Positions 36,887 through 45,612 of a stretch of DNA of 64,000 nucleotides are shown here, piece by piece. The notes beneath the pieces are model-generated. The model worked only from the letters and a program-made list of their open reading frames with translations, searched no databases and was not told where the DNA came from. Location of the stretch: assembly GCA_017450205.1 (NCBI GenBank), contig JAFSVF010000013.1, forward strand, positions 1 to 64,000, written 5' to 3'. Numbering within the stretch: the first letter of the stretch is position 1; each line of letters begins with the position of its first letter. The translations under genes were made by a program, and so were the position numbers. This stretch comes from Bacilli bacterium. GTDB lineage: Bacteria > Bacillota_I > Bacilli_A > RF39 > UBA660.

Positions 36887-38135
36887 TATAAAAAACGTAA
36901 ATGAAAAGGTTTATCATGAAATTTTACCATCAGGATTAAATGTATATATTTATACTTCTGAATTAACTAATACTTATGATATGAAGTTAGTGGTTCATGT
37001 TGGTTCAAGAGATAATCATTTTAAGGTTAATGGTAAAGAGGTAAGAATTCCTAATGGAGTTGCTCATTTCTTAGAACATTTAACCTTTAATACTAAAGAT
37101 GGTACTGCCGAAGATTATTATTCTAAAAAAGGTGCTTACATTAATGCTAGTACATCATTTGATAATACAACATATAGTTGTTCATGTAATGATTTGTTCT
37201 TAGATAACTTAATATATATGTTAGATTTTGTTACTAATCCTTATTACACTAGTGAACTAGTAGAGAAAGAAAGAGGAATTATTTTAGAAGAAATTCTAAT
37301 GCATATGAATGATGTTGATGAAAAGTTCTATTATAAATTTTGTGATAATATATTCGTAAATGATACTAATAAATATCAAATTGGTGGAATTGATATAGAT
37401 GTTAAAAGTATTACCTTGGATGATATAGTTAATACTTATAACTGTTTTTATAAAAAGAATAATATGGATTTAGTATTAACTGGTAATATTGATGTTAATG
37501 AAACTATTAATAAACTTATTGAATGGGATAAAAAAGCTATTGAAAAGTCTATTATTGAAAATATATCTGATGAAGAACCTGATGATGTAAATAGAAGTGA
37601 ATTAACATACAAAGATAATGTTTCTTCTAATAAAATGTTTATCGGTTATAAAGTAAATAAAAAGAATTCTAAACTTAATGATATAGAATTTGATTTATAT
37701 TCATCTATTCTTTTAGATTTAATGTTTGGTGAATCAAGTGACATGAGACTTATGTGTGAAAAAGAGCAATTTGTAGATGGATATGTTGATGGTTTCTTTA
37801 TAAATGGATTTAACCATAGAGTCTTATCTATTGAATTTGAAAGCGATAATTTAGACTATGCTTATAAAAAAATAGATCAATATATTAAAAAATTTAAAAT
37901 AAATATAGAAGATTTAGAAAGAAAAATAAAAGCTTCTTTAGCAAGAATTATTATTTCTTTTGAAAATCCTGAAAGATATGGTTCATCACTTGTTAATAAT
38001 TTAATTAAATATGGTCGTGTCATTGATAATTATTATGATTTACTTAAAAATGTAGATATTAATACTTTAAACGATATTTTAGAAATGTATAAAAAAGCAA
38101 GTTTAACATATATAAAATTACTTCCTAAGAAGTAA
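36873..38135 (+). CDS. M16 metalloprotease, YfmH type
   Basis: 420 residues. Inverted zinc motif HFLEH in GVAHFLEHLTFNTKDG with the distal Glu expected in ERGIILEEILMH. SFDNTTYSCSCN follows the typical insulinase pattern. It is the catalytic partner of the zinc-less YfmF-like protein encoded just upstream. Cytoplasmic; no signal peptide. A terminator follows at once. Confidence 0.9.
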   Translation: MEIINIKNVNEKVYHEILPSGLNVYIYTSELTNTYDMKLVVHVGSRDNHFKVNGKEVRIPNGVAHFLEHLTFNTKDGTAEDYYSKKGAYINASTSFDNTTYSCSCNDLFLDNLIYMLDFVTNPYYTSELVEKERGIILEEILMHMNDVDEKFYYKFCDNIFVNDTNKYQIGGIDIDVKSITLDDIVNTYNCFYKKNNMDLVLTGNIDVNETINKLIEWDKKAIEKSIIENISDEEPDDVNRSELTYKDNVSSNKMFIGYKVNKKNSKLNDIEFDLYSSILLDLMFGESSDMRLMCEKEQFVDGYVDGFFINGFNHRVLSIEFESDNLDYAYKKIDQYIKKFKINIEDLERKIKASLARIIISFENPERYGSSLVNNLIKYGRVIDNYYDLLKNVDINTLNDILEMYKKASLTYIKLLPKK

Positions 38136-38143
38136 TTTTTCTT
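38115..38143 (+). terminator. Terminator of the yfmF-yfmH pair
   Basis: AAATTACTTC, loop CTAA, GAAGTAATTT, T run; the stop codon lies in the stem. Confidence 0.85.
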
Positions 38144-38198
38144 TTTAGATTATTTATCTTATTTATAATTTAATTTATAATTATAATAGGTGAATAAA

Positions 38199-39485
38199 AT
38201 GAAAAGTAGATGGGTTACAATTCTTTTATATTTTTTATCATTTTGTTTGATTTTTGTAATAACATCTGTTGTTATTGTTAATGCTTATTATGCAATTCCA
38301 TATGATTCAGGTGGAATAATCCTTGAAAGAACATTTAGTGTTTCGTATGATTTATTATTTGGAATTATAGCTTTCTTTTTTTCAATATTAGCTACATATA
38401 GTTTTTTAAGTATATTTGGTAGTAAAAAATTTAGTGAAGTGTTTTTTTCTAGAAGAAGAAAGTTAGTATATATTTCAACATTTTTAACGTTTATGATTGT
38501 TTATTTTATGTTTGAATTATTAGTTGGATATATTGTTTTAAATATTAAAAATCCAAATGCATTTGTAAATGGTAATACTTCAAATAGTATAGTAATTGAA
38601 AGTGATAAGAATAGTAGTAAAGTTTATTTAGATAGTTCTACGAATAATACTAATATGTTTGTTGTAGGTAATGGTAATTCTTTCTCCTTAAGTGATTCAA
38701 ATTTAAATCATTCTGGTAATGGATCAGGATATAATAATCCTGGTAAGAATACTATTATATATGTACATGAAGGTGCTACTTTTAATGGAGATAGAATAAT
38801 GTTAAATTTAAGAGGTGCTTATAGTGAAGCTTTATATGTACATGAAGGTACTATGAGAATATTTAATAGTAATGTATTGACTAAAGGAAAGAATAGTATT
38901 CCTTTATATGGATACCATAGTAATATTTATGTTAACTCTTCATCATTTAGTAGTAATTCAGAAAATGCCGTTGTATTAAGAAATGGTAGTGAATTTACTT
39001 TTGATAATAGTATTTTTGATTTAGGCGATGTATGTAAAGAAATCTTTATTTTAGATTCTAGTAGTGAAGATGAAACTAACGTTGTTAATATTAGAAATAG
39101 TAATATTGATACTGCTAATTATCATTTATTTAAAATTAAGAATTCAAAAAATATTATTAATTTTGAAGAAGTAAAATTAGACTGGGGAGATATAGAAAGT
39201 TATTTAGCTACGATTGATAAATCTGATGTTACTATTAATATTAAGAATTCAAATGTGTCTGGTAACTTTTATTTAGATGATGTATCTAATTTAAAAATAA
39301 ATTTAATTAATTCAGAGTTCTCTGGTAATATTGTAAATAATAAAGGATTTGAGTTAACTATGGATGATGTTAGTTTATTTACTTCAAAAGGAAATATTCA
39401 TTTATTTAAATTTAATGGAAGTGAGATGGCATTTAAGAAAGTTATAAGTATTCAAAATCAGGTTATTTTAGATACAAATAATTAA
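38199..39485 (+). CDS. Membrane protein with extracellular beta-helix-like Asn-rich domain
   Basis: 428 residues from the ATG after AATAGGTGAATAAA. Three membrane helices (~8-30, 48-70, 92-115), then ~310 extracellular residues with recurring short beta units spaced ~20-25 residues and rich in Asn and Ser (NSNVLTKGKNSI, NSSSFSSNSENAV, DNSIFDLGD, NSNIDTANYH, NSNVSGNFY, NSEFSGNIVN). This [SN]x[FI]xx pattern is that of right-handed parallel beta-helices. YVHEGATF and YVHEGTMR are near-duplicate units. Surface attachment or carbohydrate binding is plausible; no enzyme motif is seen. Confidence 0.7.
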   Translation: MKSRWVTILLYFLSFCLIFVITSVVIVNAYYAIPYDSGGIILERTFSVSYDLLFGIIAFFFSILATYSFLSIFGSKKFSEVFFSRRRKLVYISTFLTFMIVYFMFELLVGYIVLNIKNPNAFVNGNTSNSIVIESDKNSSKVYLDSSTNNTNMFVVGNGNSFSLSDSNLNHSGNGSGYNNPGKNTIIYVHEGATFNGDRIMLNLRGAYSEALYVHEGTMRIFNSNVLTKGKNSIPLYGYHSNIYVNSSSFSSNSENAVVLRNGSEFTFDNSIFDLGDVCKEIFILDSSSEDETNVVNIRNSNIDTANYHLFKIKNSKNIINFEEVKLDWGDIESYLATIDKSDVTINIKNSNVSGNFYLDDVSNLKINLINSEFSGNIVNNKGFELTMDDVSLFTSKGNIHLFKFNGSEMAFKKVISIQNQVILDTNN

Positions 39486-39490
39486 AATTT

Positions 39491-39519
39491 AAGAATAATT
39501 GAAAAATTATTCTTTTTTT
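39491..39519 (+). terminator. Terminator
   Basis: AAGAATAATT, loop GAAA, AATTATTCTT, T run. Confidence 0.85.
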
Positions 39520-39570
39520 ATAGGGAAAAATAGAAGTCTACCGTGTATATATAATAGTAAGGGGGTAATT

Positions 39571-40200
39571 ATGTATTATATAAAGAAATATTTAAAATTT
39601 ATTATTACTATATTTGTATGTATTTTTATTGTTTGTTTTTATTTTATTATTAATGGTATTGAGAATTACAAAGATAAAAATGATACTAATGAGGTTGTAG
39701 CTTTTGTAGAAACAACTACTAGCGTAGAAATTAAAGATGAAGTAAATAATTTTTACGTTGATGTAAAAGGGGAAGTTAAGAATCCCGGAGTTTACTTTGT
39801 CAGTGAAGGAATGCTTGTAATTGATGCTATTAATTTAGCTGGTGGATTAACTAAAAAAGCTTGTACTGATGATATTAATCTATCTATGAAACTTACTAAT
39901 GAAATGGTAATTTATGTTAATAATAAGAATAGTTTTACTACAACTACAAAAGTAACAGAATTAAATGATGTTAAGATAAAAGAAGAAAAACAAGAAAAGT
40001 ATACTAATAATGGATTAGTTAATATTAATACTGCTTCTAAAGAAGAATTAATGACTTTAAATGGTATAGGTGAAAGTAAAGCTAATAGTATTATTGAATA
40101 TAGAAAAACTAATAAATTTAATACTATCGAGGATATTATGAATGTATCTGGTATAGGAGAAAAGTTTTTTGAACAAATTAAGAATTATATTACAGTATGA
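39571..40200 (+). CDS. comEA: ComEA, DNA-uptake receptor
   Basis: 209 residues from the ATG after AAGGGGGTAATT. N-terminal anchor helix (~8-28), an SLBB domain (VDVKGEVKNPGVYFVSEG ... INLAGGLTKKA), a Thr/Lys linker, and a C-terminal pair of helix-hairpin-helix motifs (VNINTASKEELMTLNGIGES; IMNVSGIGEKFFEQI) that binds double-stranded DNA. Ends in TGA, which shows TGA is a stop codon here. The comEC start codon lies 32 bases inside it. Confidence 0.93.
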   Translation: MYYIKKYLKFIITIFVCIFIVCFYFIINGIENYKDKNDTNEVVAFVETTTSVEIKDEVNNFYVDVKGEVKNPGVYFVSEGMLVIDAINLAGGLTKKACTDDINLSMKLTNEMVIYVNNKNSFTTTTKVTELNDVKIKEEKQEKYTNNGLVNINTASKEELMTLNGIGESKANSIIEYRKTNKFNTIEDIMNVSGIGEKFFEQIKNYITV

Positions 40201-42232
40201 TTTTATTTGTTTACTTATTTTATTTTTAATTATTATTTTAAGTCTAATAAGGTGTAATATTAATCATCCTTCTAAATATGATTTAAATGAAGAGATTTTT
40301 GAAGGAATGCTTATATCAAAATCATTTGATGGTGATAAGTTTAGTTTTATTATTAAAGGTAAAGAAAAAATAAAATGTAATTATTATTTAAATAGTGAAG
40401 AAGAAAAGAATTATTTTGATTCAATAGATTTAGGTATTACTTTAAAATTAAAGGGAAATTTATCTGAAACTAGTAGTAATACTATTCCAAATAATTTTAA
40501 TTATAAAAAGTATTTAAGAATAAATAGAATTAACTATATTTTAAATGTTAAAAATATTGAGATTGTTTCAAAGAATGTTGATCCTATTTTTTATATAAAA
40601 AATATAATAATTAAGAAAATAAAAAAGTGTAATAATAGTGATTATTTAATGATGTTTATCATTGGAGATAAATCATTAATTGATGATGAACAATATAATA
40701 TTTATTCTGATCTTAGTGTAACTCATGTGTTTGCTATTTCTGGATTACATATAAGTATTCTTTCTAGTCTTTTATTAAAAGTATTTTCTTTTTTTAAGAA
40801 TAAAAAGTATTTAATAGTTATATTTATATTATTTGTTTATATGAATATTACAAGTTTTTCTCCATCAGTTGTTAGAAGTGTAGTTTTTTTTACTTTTCTT
40901 TTTTTAAATAAAAGATTAAGTTTTAATATTGATTTAAGTAATGTATTTTATTTAACTGTTGGAATGATTTTACTTTTTGAACCTTTCTATTTATATAACG
41001 TAGGATTTCAATATTCATCATTAATTTCTTTTACATTGATTAAATACAATAAGTTAATAAATGGTAATTTTTTAACAAAAATGATTAAGGTTTCTTTGTT
41101 ATCAATATTTGTTTCTTTTCCGATAACAATAAGCTCTAATTATGAAGTTAATATATTAAGCTTTTTAAACAATTTATTGATAGTTCCTTATATTTCATTT
41201 ATTTTATATCCATTAAGCTTATTAACCTTTGTATTTAGTTTTTTAGATAAATTTTATTATATTTTTATTTTCTTTTTAGAATTTTTAAGTAAGTATTTAT
41301 TTGTTTTAAAAATAATAATTCCAAAGATGAATTTATTAATAATTATTATTTATTATGTTTTTTTATATTTATTTTTAAATACTTATAGTAAAAAGTATTT
41401 AATATTTATAATTTTATTAATTATTTTTAATAAATATTTTTACGTTTTTGATAAATCTAATTATGTATATTTTTTTGATGTTGAACAAGGTGATTCAAGT
41501 TTAATAAATTATAATGATAAGTTAATACTTATTGATACAGGTGGAAAAGAAACTTTTTATAAAGAGTCTTGGATGATAAGAAAAAAATATTATTATACTG
41601 ATTCAATAATTAAATATATTAAAAGTATTGGTTATGATTCTATTGAAACTTTAGTTATTAGTCACGGAGATTTTGATCATATGGGTGAAGCAATTAATTT
41701 AGTTAATAATTTTAAAGTAGAAAAAGTAATTTTTAATTGTGGAGAATATAATAACTTGGAACAAGAATTAATTAAAGTATTAGATAAAAAGAAAATACCT
41801 TATTATTCATGTATTAAAGAATTAAATATTGATAGCAATAAGTTATATTTTTTACAAACCAAAGAATATGATAATGAAAATGATAATAGTAATGTTATCT
41901 ATACAGAACTTGGTGGATATAAATTTATGTTTATGGGAGATGCATCTATAACTACAGAAAAAGATATATTAAATAAATATAATTTACCAGATATAGATGT
42001 ACTTAAAGCAGGACATCATGGAAGTAAGACAAGTAGTAGTGAAGAATTTATTAATAAGATAAATCCAAAGTATTCGATTATAAGTGTTGGCAAAAAAAAT
42101 CGTTATGGTCATCCAAATAATGAAGTATTGAGTGTATTAGAAAAATCTAAAATATATAGAACAGACCAAGATGGAAGTATTATGTTTAAGATAAAAAATA
42201 ATAAATTGAAAATAGAGACTTGTAGTCCATAA
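40169..42232 (+). CDS. comEC: ComEC/Rec2, DNA-uptake channel
   Basis: 687 residues. TTG start, eight bases after AGGAGA (40155-40160), inside comEA, so expression is coupled. An N-terminal OB-like region and helices give way to the Competence domain (VFAISGLHISILSSLLLKVF, then SPSVVRSVVFF) with ~8-10 membrane helices. The C-terminal metallo-beta-lactamase domain has DVEQGDSSLI, the zinc motif SHGDFDHMGEA, FMGDAS and KAGHHGSKTSSS; this domain degrades the non-transported strand. Complete and apparently functional. Degenerate copies of its 3' end lie downstream at ~42945 and ~43447. Confidence 0.95.
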   Translation: MNKLRIILQYDFICLLILFLIIILSLIRCNINHPSKYDLNEEIFEGMLISKSFDGDKFSFIIKGKEKIKCNYYLNSEEEKNYFDSIDLGITLKLKGNLSETSSNTIPNNFNYKKYLRINRINYILNVKNIEIVSKNVDPIFYIKNIIIKKIKKCNNSDYLMMFIIGDKSLIDDEQYNIYSDLSVTHVFAISGLHISILSSLLLKVFSFFKNKKYLIVIFILFVYMNITSFSPSVVRSVVFFTFLFLNKRLSFNIDLSNVFYLTVGMILLFEPFYLYNVGFQYSSLISFTLIKYNKLINGNFLTKMIKVSLLSIFVSFPITISSNYEVNILSFLNNLLIVPYISFILYPLSLLTFVFSFLDKFYYIFIFFLEFLSKYLFVLKIIIPKMNLLIIIIYYVFLYLFLNTYSKKYLIFIILLIIFNKYFYVFDKSNYVYFFDVEQGDSSLINYNDKLILIDTGGKETFYKESWMIRKKYYYTDSIIKYIKSIGYDSIETLVISHGDFDHMGEAINLVNNFKVEKVIFNCGEYNNLEQELIKVLDKKKIPYYSCIKELNIDSNKLYFLQTKEYDNENDNSNVIYTELGGYKFMFMGDASITTEKDILNKYNLPDIDVLKAGHHGSKTSSSEEFINKINPKYSIISVGKKNRYGHPNNEVLSVLEKSKIYRTDQDGSIMFKIKNNKLKIETCSP

Positions 42233-42244
42233 AAAAGAGTAAAT

Positions 42245-42652
42245 ATGAATTATTATAATGAGATAAAAAATAAAATAATTGATAATGAAGTATATTCAAA
42301 AATTAAAGATTATTCAAAAGAAAGACATAAAGTTATTACATATTTTGAAATAGGTAAATTATTAAATGAAGATGGTGGCAAATATGGAGATAATATTATA
42401 GATGAATATTCTAAAAAGCTAATTGTTGAAGTTGGTAAAAAATATAATAGAAGAACTTTATTTAGAATGAAACAATTTTATAATATGTTTAAAGATGAAA
42501 AAGTGTCGCCAGTGGCGACACAATTGAATTTGAGTCATTATTATGAGTTGTTATCAATAAAAGATATTAATAAATTAACATATTATATTAATATTGTAAT
42601 AAACAATAATTTATCCAAAAGAGAATTAAGAGAAAGAATTAAATCCAAATGA
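42245..42652 (+). pseudogene. N-terminal fragment of a DUF1016 (YhcG-type) nuclease gene
   Basis: 135 residues. The sequence fits the DUF1016 N-terminal domain: TYFEIGKLLNEDGGKYGDNI, then LIVEVGKKYNRRTLFRMKQF and the closing NNNLSKRELRERIKSK. In intact genes this continues into a ~180-residue PD-(D/E)XK nuclease domain, but here a TGA comes immediately after the point where that domain would begin (normally SKEYERL). The start is weak (AAAGAG) and lies only 12 bases after comEC. DUF1016 proteins are common accessory genes near restriction and mobile loci. Probably inactive remnant. Confidence 0.8.
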
Positions 42653-42656
42653 ATTA

Positions 42657-42890
42657 ATGGATACTTTGAAACAAAAATTTGGAGAAGAAATAATATTACT
42701 TTGTCATGAGCCGCCTGGATTAGAAATAAATAAAGAATACTTTTGCCATAGAAGATTATTAGCTGATTGGATTGAACTTGAAACGGGTATTGTAATTCCT
42801 GAACTATCAATTAATGAATTTGGTGTAATAACTTTTGAAGAAACATATGATCTTAAACCTAGAATTAAAAAACTAATTAAAAAGGATTAA
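42657..42890 (+). pseudogene. C-terminal fragment of a DUF488 gene
   Basis: 77 residues. EEIILLCHEPPG followed by FCHRRLLADWIELETGI fits the conserved C-terminal half of DUF488 proteins (LLC-E ... CHR-L-A-WL). The family is normally 120-290 residues, so the N-terminal part is missing. It begins five bases after the DUF1016 fragment's stop, which suggests two accessory genes joined by a deletion. It has an ATG but no good ribosome site, so expression is uncertain. Confidence 0.65.
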
Positions 42891-42918
42891 AGAATTATCG
42901 TAATGGTAATTCTTTTTC
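42888..42918 (+). terminator. Weak terminator after the DUF488 fragment
   Basis: AAAGAATTA, nine-base loop, TAATTCTTT and TTC. Confidence 0.6.
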
Positions 42919-42944
42919 TTTAGTGTTATTCGACTTACTTTTTG

Positions 42945-43078
42945 ACAATCACCACATAGAGATTATGATCATATGTGTGAAGCAATAAACCTTGTTAATA
43001 ATTTTAAAGTAGAGAAAGTGATATATAATTGTGGACCTTACAATGTAAAGTATTAGATAATGAGAAAATAGCATATTA
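42945..43078 (+). pseudogene. Decayed copy of a comEC 3' segment (copy B)
   Basis: No open frame. The DNA from GATTATGATCATATGTGTGA onward lines up with comEC bases ~41683-41815 (GATTTTGATCATATGGGTGA), through GTTAATAATTTTAAAGTAGA and on to a match of GTAAAGTATTAGATAA, with internal deletions and stops. The encoded motif is the metallo-beta-lactamase zinc box SHGDFDHMGEA, now broken. It shares a leader TCGACTTACTTTTT with the second copy at 43447 that the real comEC lacks, so B and C come from one another. Confidence 0.8.
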
Positions 43079-43123
43079 AAAAATAGATAAAAGTTTGATA
43101 AAATAATTATAGGATGTGGTAAG

Positions 43124-43369
43124 ATGAGAAAAAAATGGTGGATTGTTTTATTAATTGTTGGCATATTTCCTTTGATTTTGCCATTGGTATATGGTATATA
43201 TAATTCGATAAATGGCTTTAGTGGATTGTGTTTGTGGACGTGTAATTATGATTATGGATTTAAAGCATTAATTGGTAGTATTATACTTTATTCATTTTTA
43301 TTTTGGCCAACATATATTATAGGTATTGTTTTAATATTTATATCTGTAAAAAAATTAAAAAACAAATAG
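43124..43369 (+). CDS. Small hypothetical membrane protein between comEC remnants
   Basis: 81 residues with AGGATGTGG before the ATG. Two hydrophobic helices (~5-25 and ~50-72), Trp-rich N-terminus (MRKKWWIVLLIVGIFP), two Cys in the loop (LCLWTCNYDYGFK), Lys-rich end. No family recognised. It lies in the decayed accessory stretch but has a complete frame, a good ribosome site and its own terminator, so it may be expressed. Confidence 0.6.
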   Translation: MRKKWWIVLLIVGIFPLILPLVYGIYNSINGFSGLCLWTCNYDYGFKALIGSIILYSFLFWPTYIIGIVLIFISVKKLKNK

Positions 43370-43390
43370 AATAATTAAAGCACTTTCTGA

Positions 43391-43420
43391 ATTATCAAAT
43401 TGATAATTTTTTTTTTTTTT
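43391..43420 (+). terminator. Terminator of the small membrane protein gene
   Basis: ATTATCA, loop AAT, TGATAAT, then about thirteen T. Confidence 0.85.
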
Positions 43421-43436
43421 AAATAAATTTTATTAA

Positions 43437-43690
43437 TCGACTTACTTTTTTAACAATTATCACATGGTGACTATGATCCTATGGGAGAAGCAATTAACTT
43501 AGTCAATAATTTTAAAATAGAAAATGTTATGGGGACCTTACAAAGATTTAGAAATAGAATTGATAAAGATGGCAGTATTATGTTTAAAATATATAATAAA
43601 AAAAGATAGTTTAGGCTTGTAGTCCTTAGAAAAGAGTAAATACGAATTATTGTAATGATTTTTTAATATTGATAGTAATACATTTAAAAA
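43437..43690 (+). pseudogene. Decayed copies of comEC 3' end and its downstream junction (copies C and D)
   Basis: No usable frame. CCTATGGGAGAAGCAATTAA and what follows matches comEC near 41696-41730; then, after a deletion, GATGGCAGTATTATGTTTAA through GCTTGTAGTCCTTAGAAAAG and GAGTAAATACGAATTATTGT matches 42168-42262, that is the comEC stop codon, the intergenic bases and the first codons of the DUF1016 fragment. A further scrap, AATATTGATAGTAATA (~43667-43682), matches comEC at ~41826. The rest of the 470-base gap up to 43839 shows nothing I can identify. Confidence 0.8.
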
Positions 43691-43839
43691 GTAAATGTAA
43701 ATATATAAAAGTTAATGTTATGTTTAGTAATAATATTGTAAAATATATATAGATGATAAATTTTTATGAAAATGAATTAGATGACTTAATAAAAAAGTTT
43801 AATAATATTAAATAATATAAAGGTATTGGAGAGGTATAT

Positions 43840-44613
43840 ATGTATGATATTAATTTAAAAAATGTAAAAAAAGGAAAAGCTTTATTTTTAATATTTTTTG
43901 TTATAGGATTGTTAACATTAATAGTTCCTACTGCATTAATATATTTTCAAAATGAAAAAATAAAGAAAATGGACTCATCTGTAATCTCTACAAAAATGGA
44001 TGTTGAGTCTTATTTAAATGAAGATGGTAATAGAATGTATAAAGCAGTATATACTTATGAAGTAAATGGAATAGAATATAAATGTGATTCTAATACGTCT
44101 TCTAATATTCAACCATCTGAAAAAAATGTAAATATTTATTATGATTCAAATAAGCCTGAATTATGTATGACAGAGGGATCTAAAAATGCAATTCCATTTA
44201 TTTATTTGTTTTATTTAATACCTCTAGTATTTATTTTAATTGGATTCTTTGGCCTAAAAAATAATAAAAAAAGAATAAAATCTATTATGGATTTAAATAG
44301 TAAAGGTAAACTAGTTAAAAATTTACCATATAGACTTGAACGTACAGGAACAGTTATTAATAATAGACCTGTTTTAAGACCTGTTGTTGATTATAAGTTA
44401 CCTAATGGTTCTATTGTTACTTTATATGGTGATGGTAGATATGATTTTAAAGAAACTGATGAAGATGGAATGGTTGATATAATAATAGATGAACAAAATC
44501 CAAATAATTATTATATTGATTTTGAAATTAATAGATTAAGTGGTAATAGAGAAGAAGATTATTATAAACCTGAAGTTATTAATCAAGATGATCCTTTTAA
44601 AACTGATTTTTAA
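43840..44613 (+). CDS. DUF3592-like membrane protein
   Basis: 257 residues. Helices at ~15-37 and ~123-145 flank an extracellular loop with YTYEVNGIEYKCDSNTSSN and VNIYYDSNKPELCM, the pattern of DUF3592 proteins (a short beta domain between two helices, with a [YV]YDP-like box). A second, cytoplasmic beta section (~165-240) has LRPVVDYKLPNGSIVTLYGD, repeating the theme. Function unknown. GGAGAGGTATAT precedes the ATG; it has its own terminator. Confidence 0.75.
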   Translation: MYDINLKNVKKGKALFLIFFVIGLLTLIVPTALIYFQNEKIKKMDSSVISTKMDVESYLNEDGNRMYKAVYTYEVNGIEYKCDSNTSSNIQPSEKNVNIYYDSNKPELCMTEGSKNAIPFIYLFYLIPLVFILIGFFGLKNNKKRIKSIMDLNSKGKLVKNLPYRLERTGTVINNRPVLRPVVDYKLPNGSIVTLYGDGRYDFKETDEDGMVDIIIDEQNPNNYYIDFEINRLSGNREEDYYKPEVINQDDPFKTDF

Positions 44614-44618
44614 TATGA

Positions 44619-44643
44619 AGAATTACTTAGTAATTCTTTTTTT
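44619..44643 (+). terminator. Terminator
   Basis: AGAATTAC, loop TTA, GTAATTCT, T run. Confidence 0.85.
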
Positions 44644-44673
44644 ATGTTATACTTTATTTAGTGGAGGATTGTT

Positions 44674-45120
44674 ATGATAAAAAGAGTAGATAACATTGAA
44701 GATGCGAAGAAATGTGATGAGTTTTTAACAAAATTGATTCATGATGAAAAACAATATGATGATTCGATTGATGATAGTTTTATTGTAAATAATTTTTATC
44801 CAACTATTTATAATAATGATGATAGAGTTATTTTTGGGTATTATTTAGATGATTTACTAATAGGTTATATATATGTATATGAAAACTATTCAAATAATAT
44901 TAAAGGTTATTTTATTGATGCTTTATATGTAGAAGAAGATTATAGACATAGAGGATATGGAAGAGAACTTATTAATGAAGCTTTAAGTTATGCTGAAGGA
45001 AATGATGGTAAGTTTATAGATATTAAAGTATTAAATGATAATTCAATTGCTAAAGAATTATATAAAAGTAGTGGTTTTAATGAATTTAAAGTTATGTTAA
45101 GAAAAGATATAAATGTCTAG
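44674..45120 (+). CDS. GNAT-family N-acetyltransferase
   Basis: 148 residues, typical length. Acetyl-CoA motif A is DALYVEEDYRHRGYGRELINEA (R/Q-x-x-G-x-G/A as RHRGYG) with the helix after it; the end NSIAKELYKSSGFNEF is the usual motif B. Substrate not predictable. GTGGAGGATT precedes the ATG; single gene. Confidence 0.88.
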   Translation: MIKRVDNIEDAKKCDEFLTKLIHDEKQYDDSIDDSFIVNNFYPTIYNNDDRVIFGYYLDDLLIGYIYVYENYSNNIKGYFIDALYVEEDYRHRGYGRELINEALSYAEGNDGKFIDIKVLNDNSIAKELYKSSGFNEFKVMLRKDINV

Positions 45121-45133
45121 TAATAATTTATAC

Positions 45134-45162
45134 TTGATATTTTTCTTAAATATTGTTAATAT
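45134..45162 (+). promoter_or_regulatory. Promoter of rpsO
   Basis: TTGATA (45134-45139), 17-base spacer, TAATAT (45157-45162). The leader of about 80 bases before rpsO may carry S15 autoregulation, but I cannot resolve a structure. Confidence 0.65.
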
Positions 45163-45249
45163 ATCAATGTAAGTTTTTACTTAGATTTAATTTGCTTCCG
45201 AATTTTATCTCAGTTTAAACGGTTAATTAATGTAAAGGAGGAACTGAAA

Positions 45250-45519
45250 ATGGCTGTAACTAAAGAAAGAAAAGCTGAATTAGTTAAAAAGTTTGGTAGT
45301 AGCGCTAAAGACTCTGGTAATACTAAAGTTCAAATCGCTATTTTAACTGAAGAAATCAATGATTTAACTGAACATTTAAAAGTTCATATTCATGATTTCC
45401 ATTCAAAAAGAGGTTTACTTATGAAAGTTGGTAAAAGACGTAGCTTACTTGATTATTTAAAAGCTAACGATGTTATCGCTTATCGTGAGTTAATCAAAGA
45501 ATTAAATATTAGAAAGTAG
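45250..45519 (+). CDS. rpsO: 30S ribosomal protein S15
   Basis: 89 residues, full length. Canonical S15 sequence with [18 protein letters not shown], the 16S-binding [18 protein letters not shown] and the loop [15 protein letters not shown]. Binds helix 22 of 16S rRNA early in small-subunit assembly. A very strong ribosome site (AAAGGAGGAACTG) precedes the ATG. It is followed by a terminator and then pnp, the classic rpsO-pnp order. Confidence 0.98.
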   Translation: MAVTKERKAELVKKFGSSAKDSGNTKVQIAILTEEINDLTEHLKVHIHDFHSKRGLLMKVGKRRSLLDYLKANDVIAYRELIKELNIRK

Positions 45520-45545
45520 GCACTTGTTTTTAAGTGTCTTTTTTT
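45519..45545 (+). terminator. Terminator between rpsO and pnp
   Basis: GGCACTT, loop GTTTTT, AAGTGTC, seven T; probably partial, giving some read-through into pnp. Confidence 0.8.
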
Positions 45546-45612
45546 CTGTCTTTTAGATTTAAAGACAATAATAAGAAATTTTAGGAAGATAAAAAATAAA
45601 AGGAGATAAATT

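Noticed and set aside
40198-40200. Possible genetic code 4 (TGA = Trp), given the AT-richness and mycoplasma-like composition
   Set aside because: comEA and the DUF1016 fragment end at TGA where family length or truncation fits a stop, and all conserved Trp positions use TGG.
42657-42890. DUF1016 and DUF488 fragments as one intact restriction or defence system
   Set aside because: Both are truncated at opposite ends and lie in sequence with comEC debris; they lack nuclease motifs and look inactive.
44674-45120. The acetyltransferase as RimI acting on S18 because it is near rpsO
   Set aside because: Sequence shows only a generic GNAT fold, and it is separated from rpsO by a promoter.
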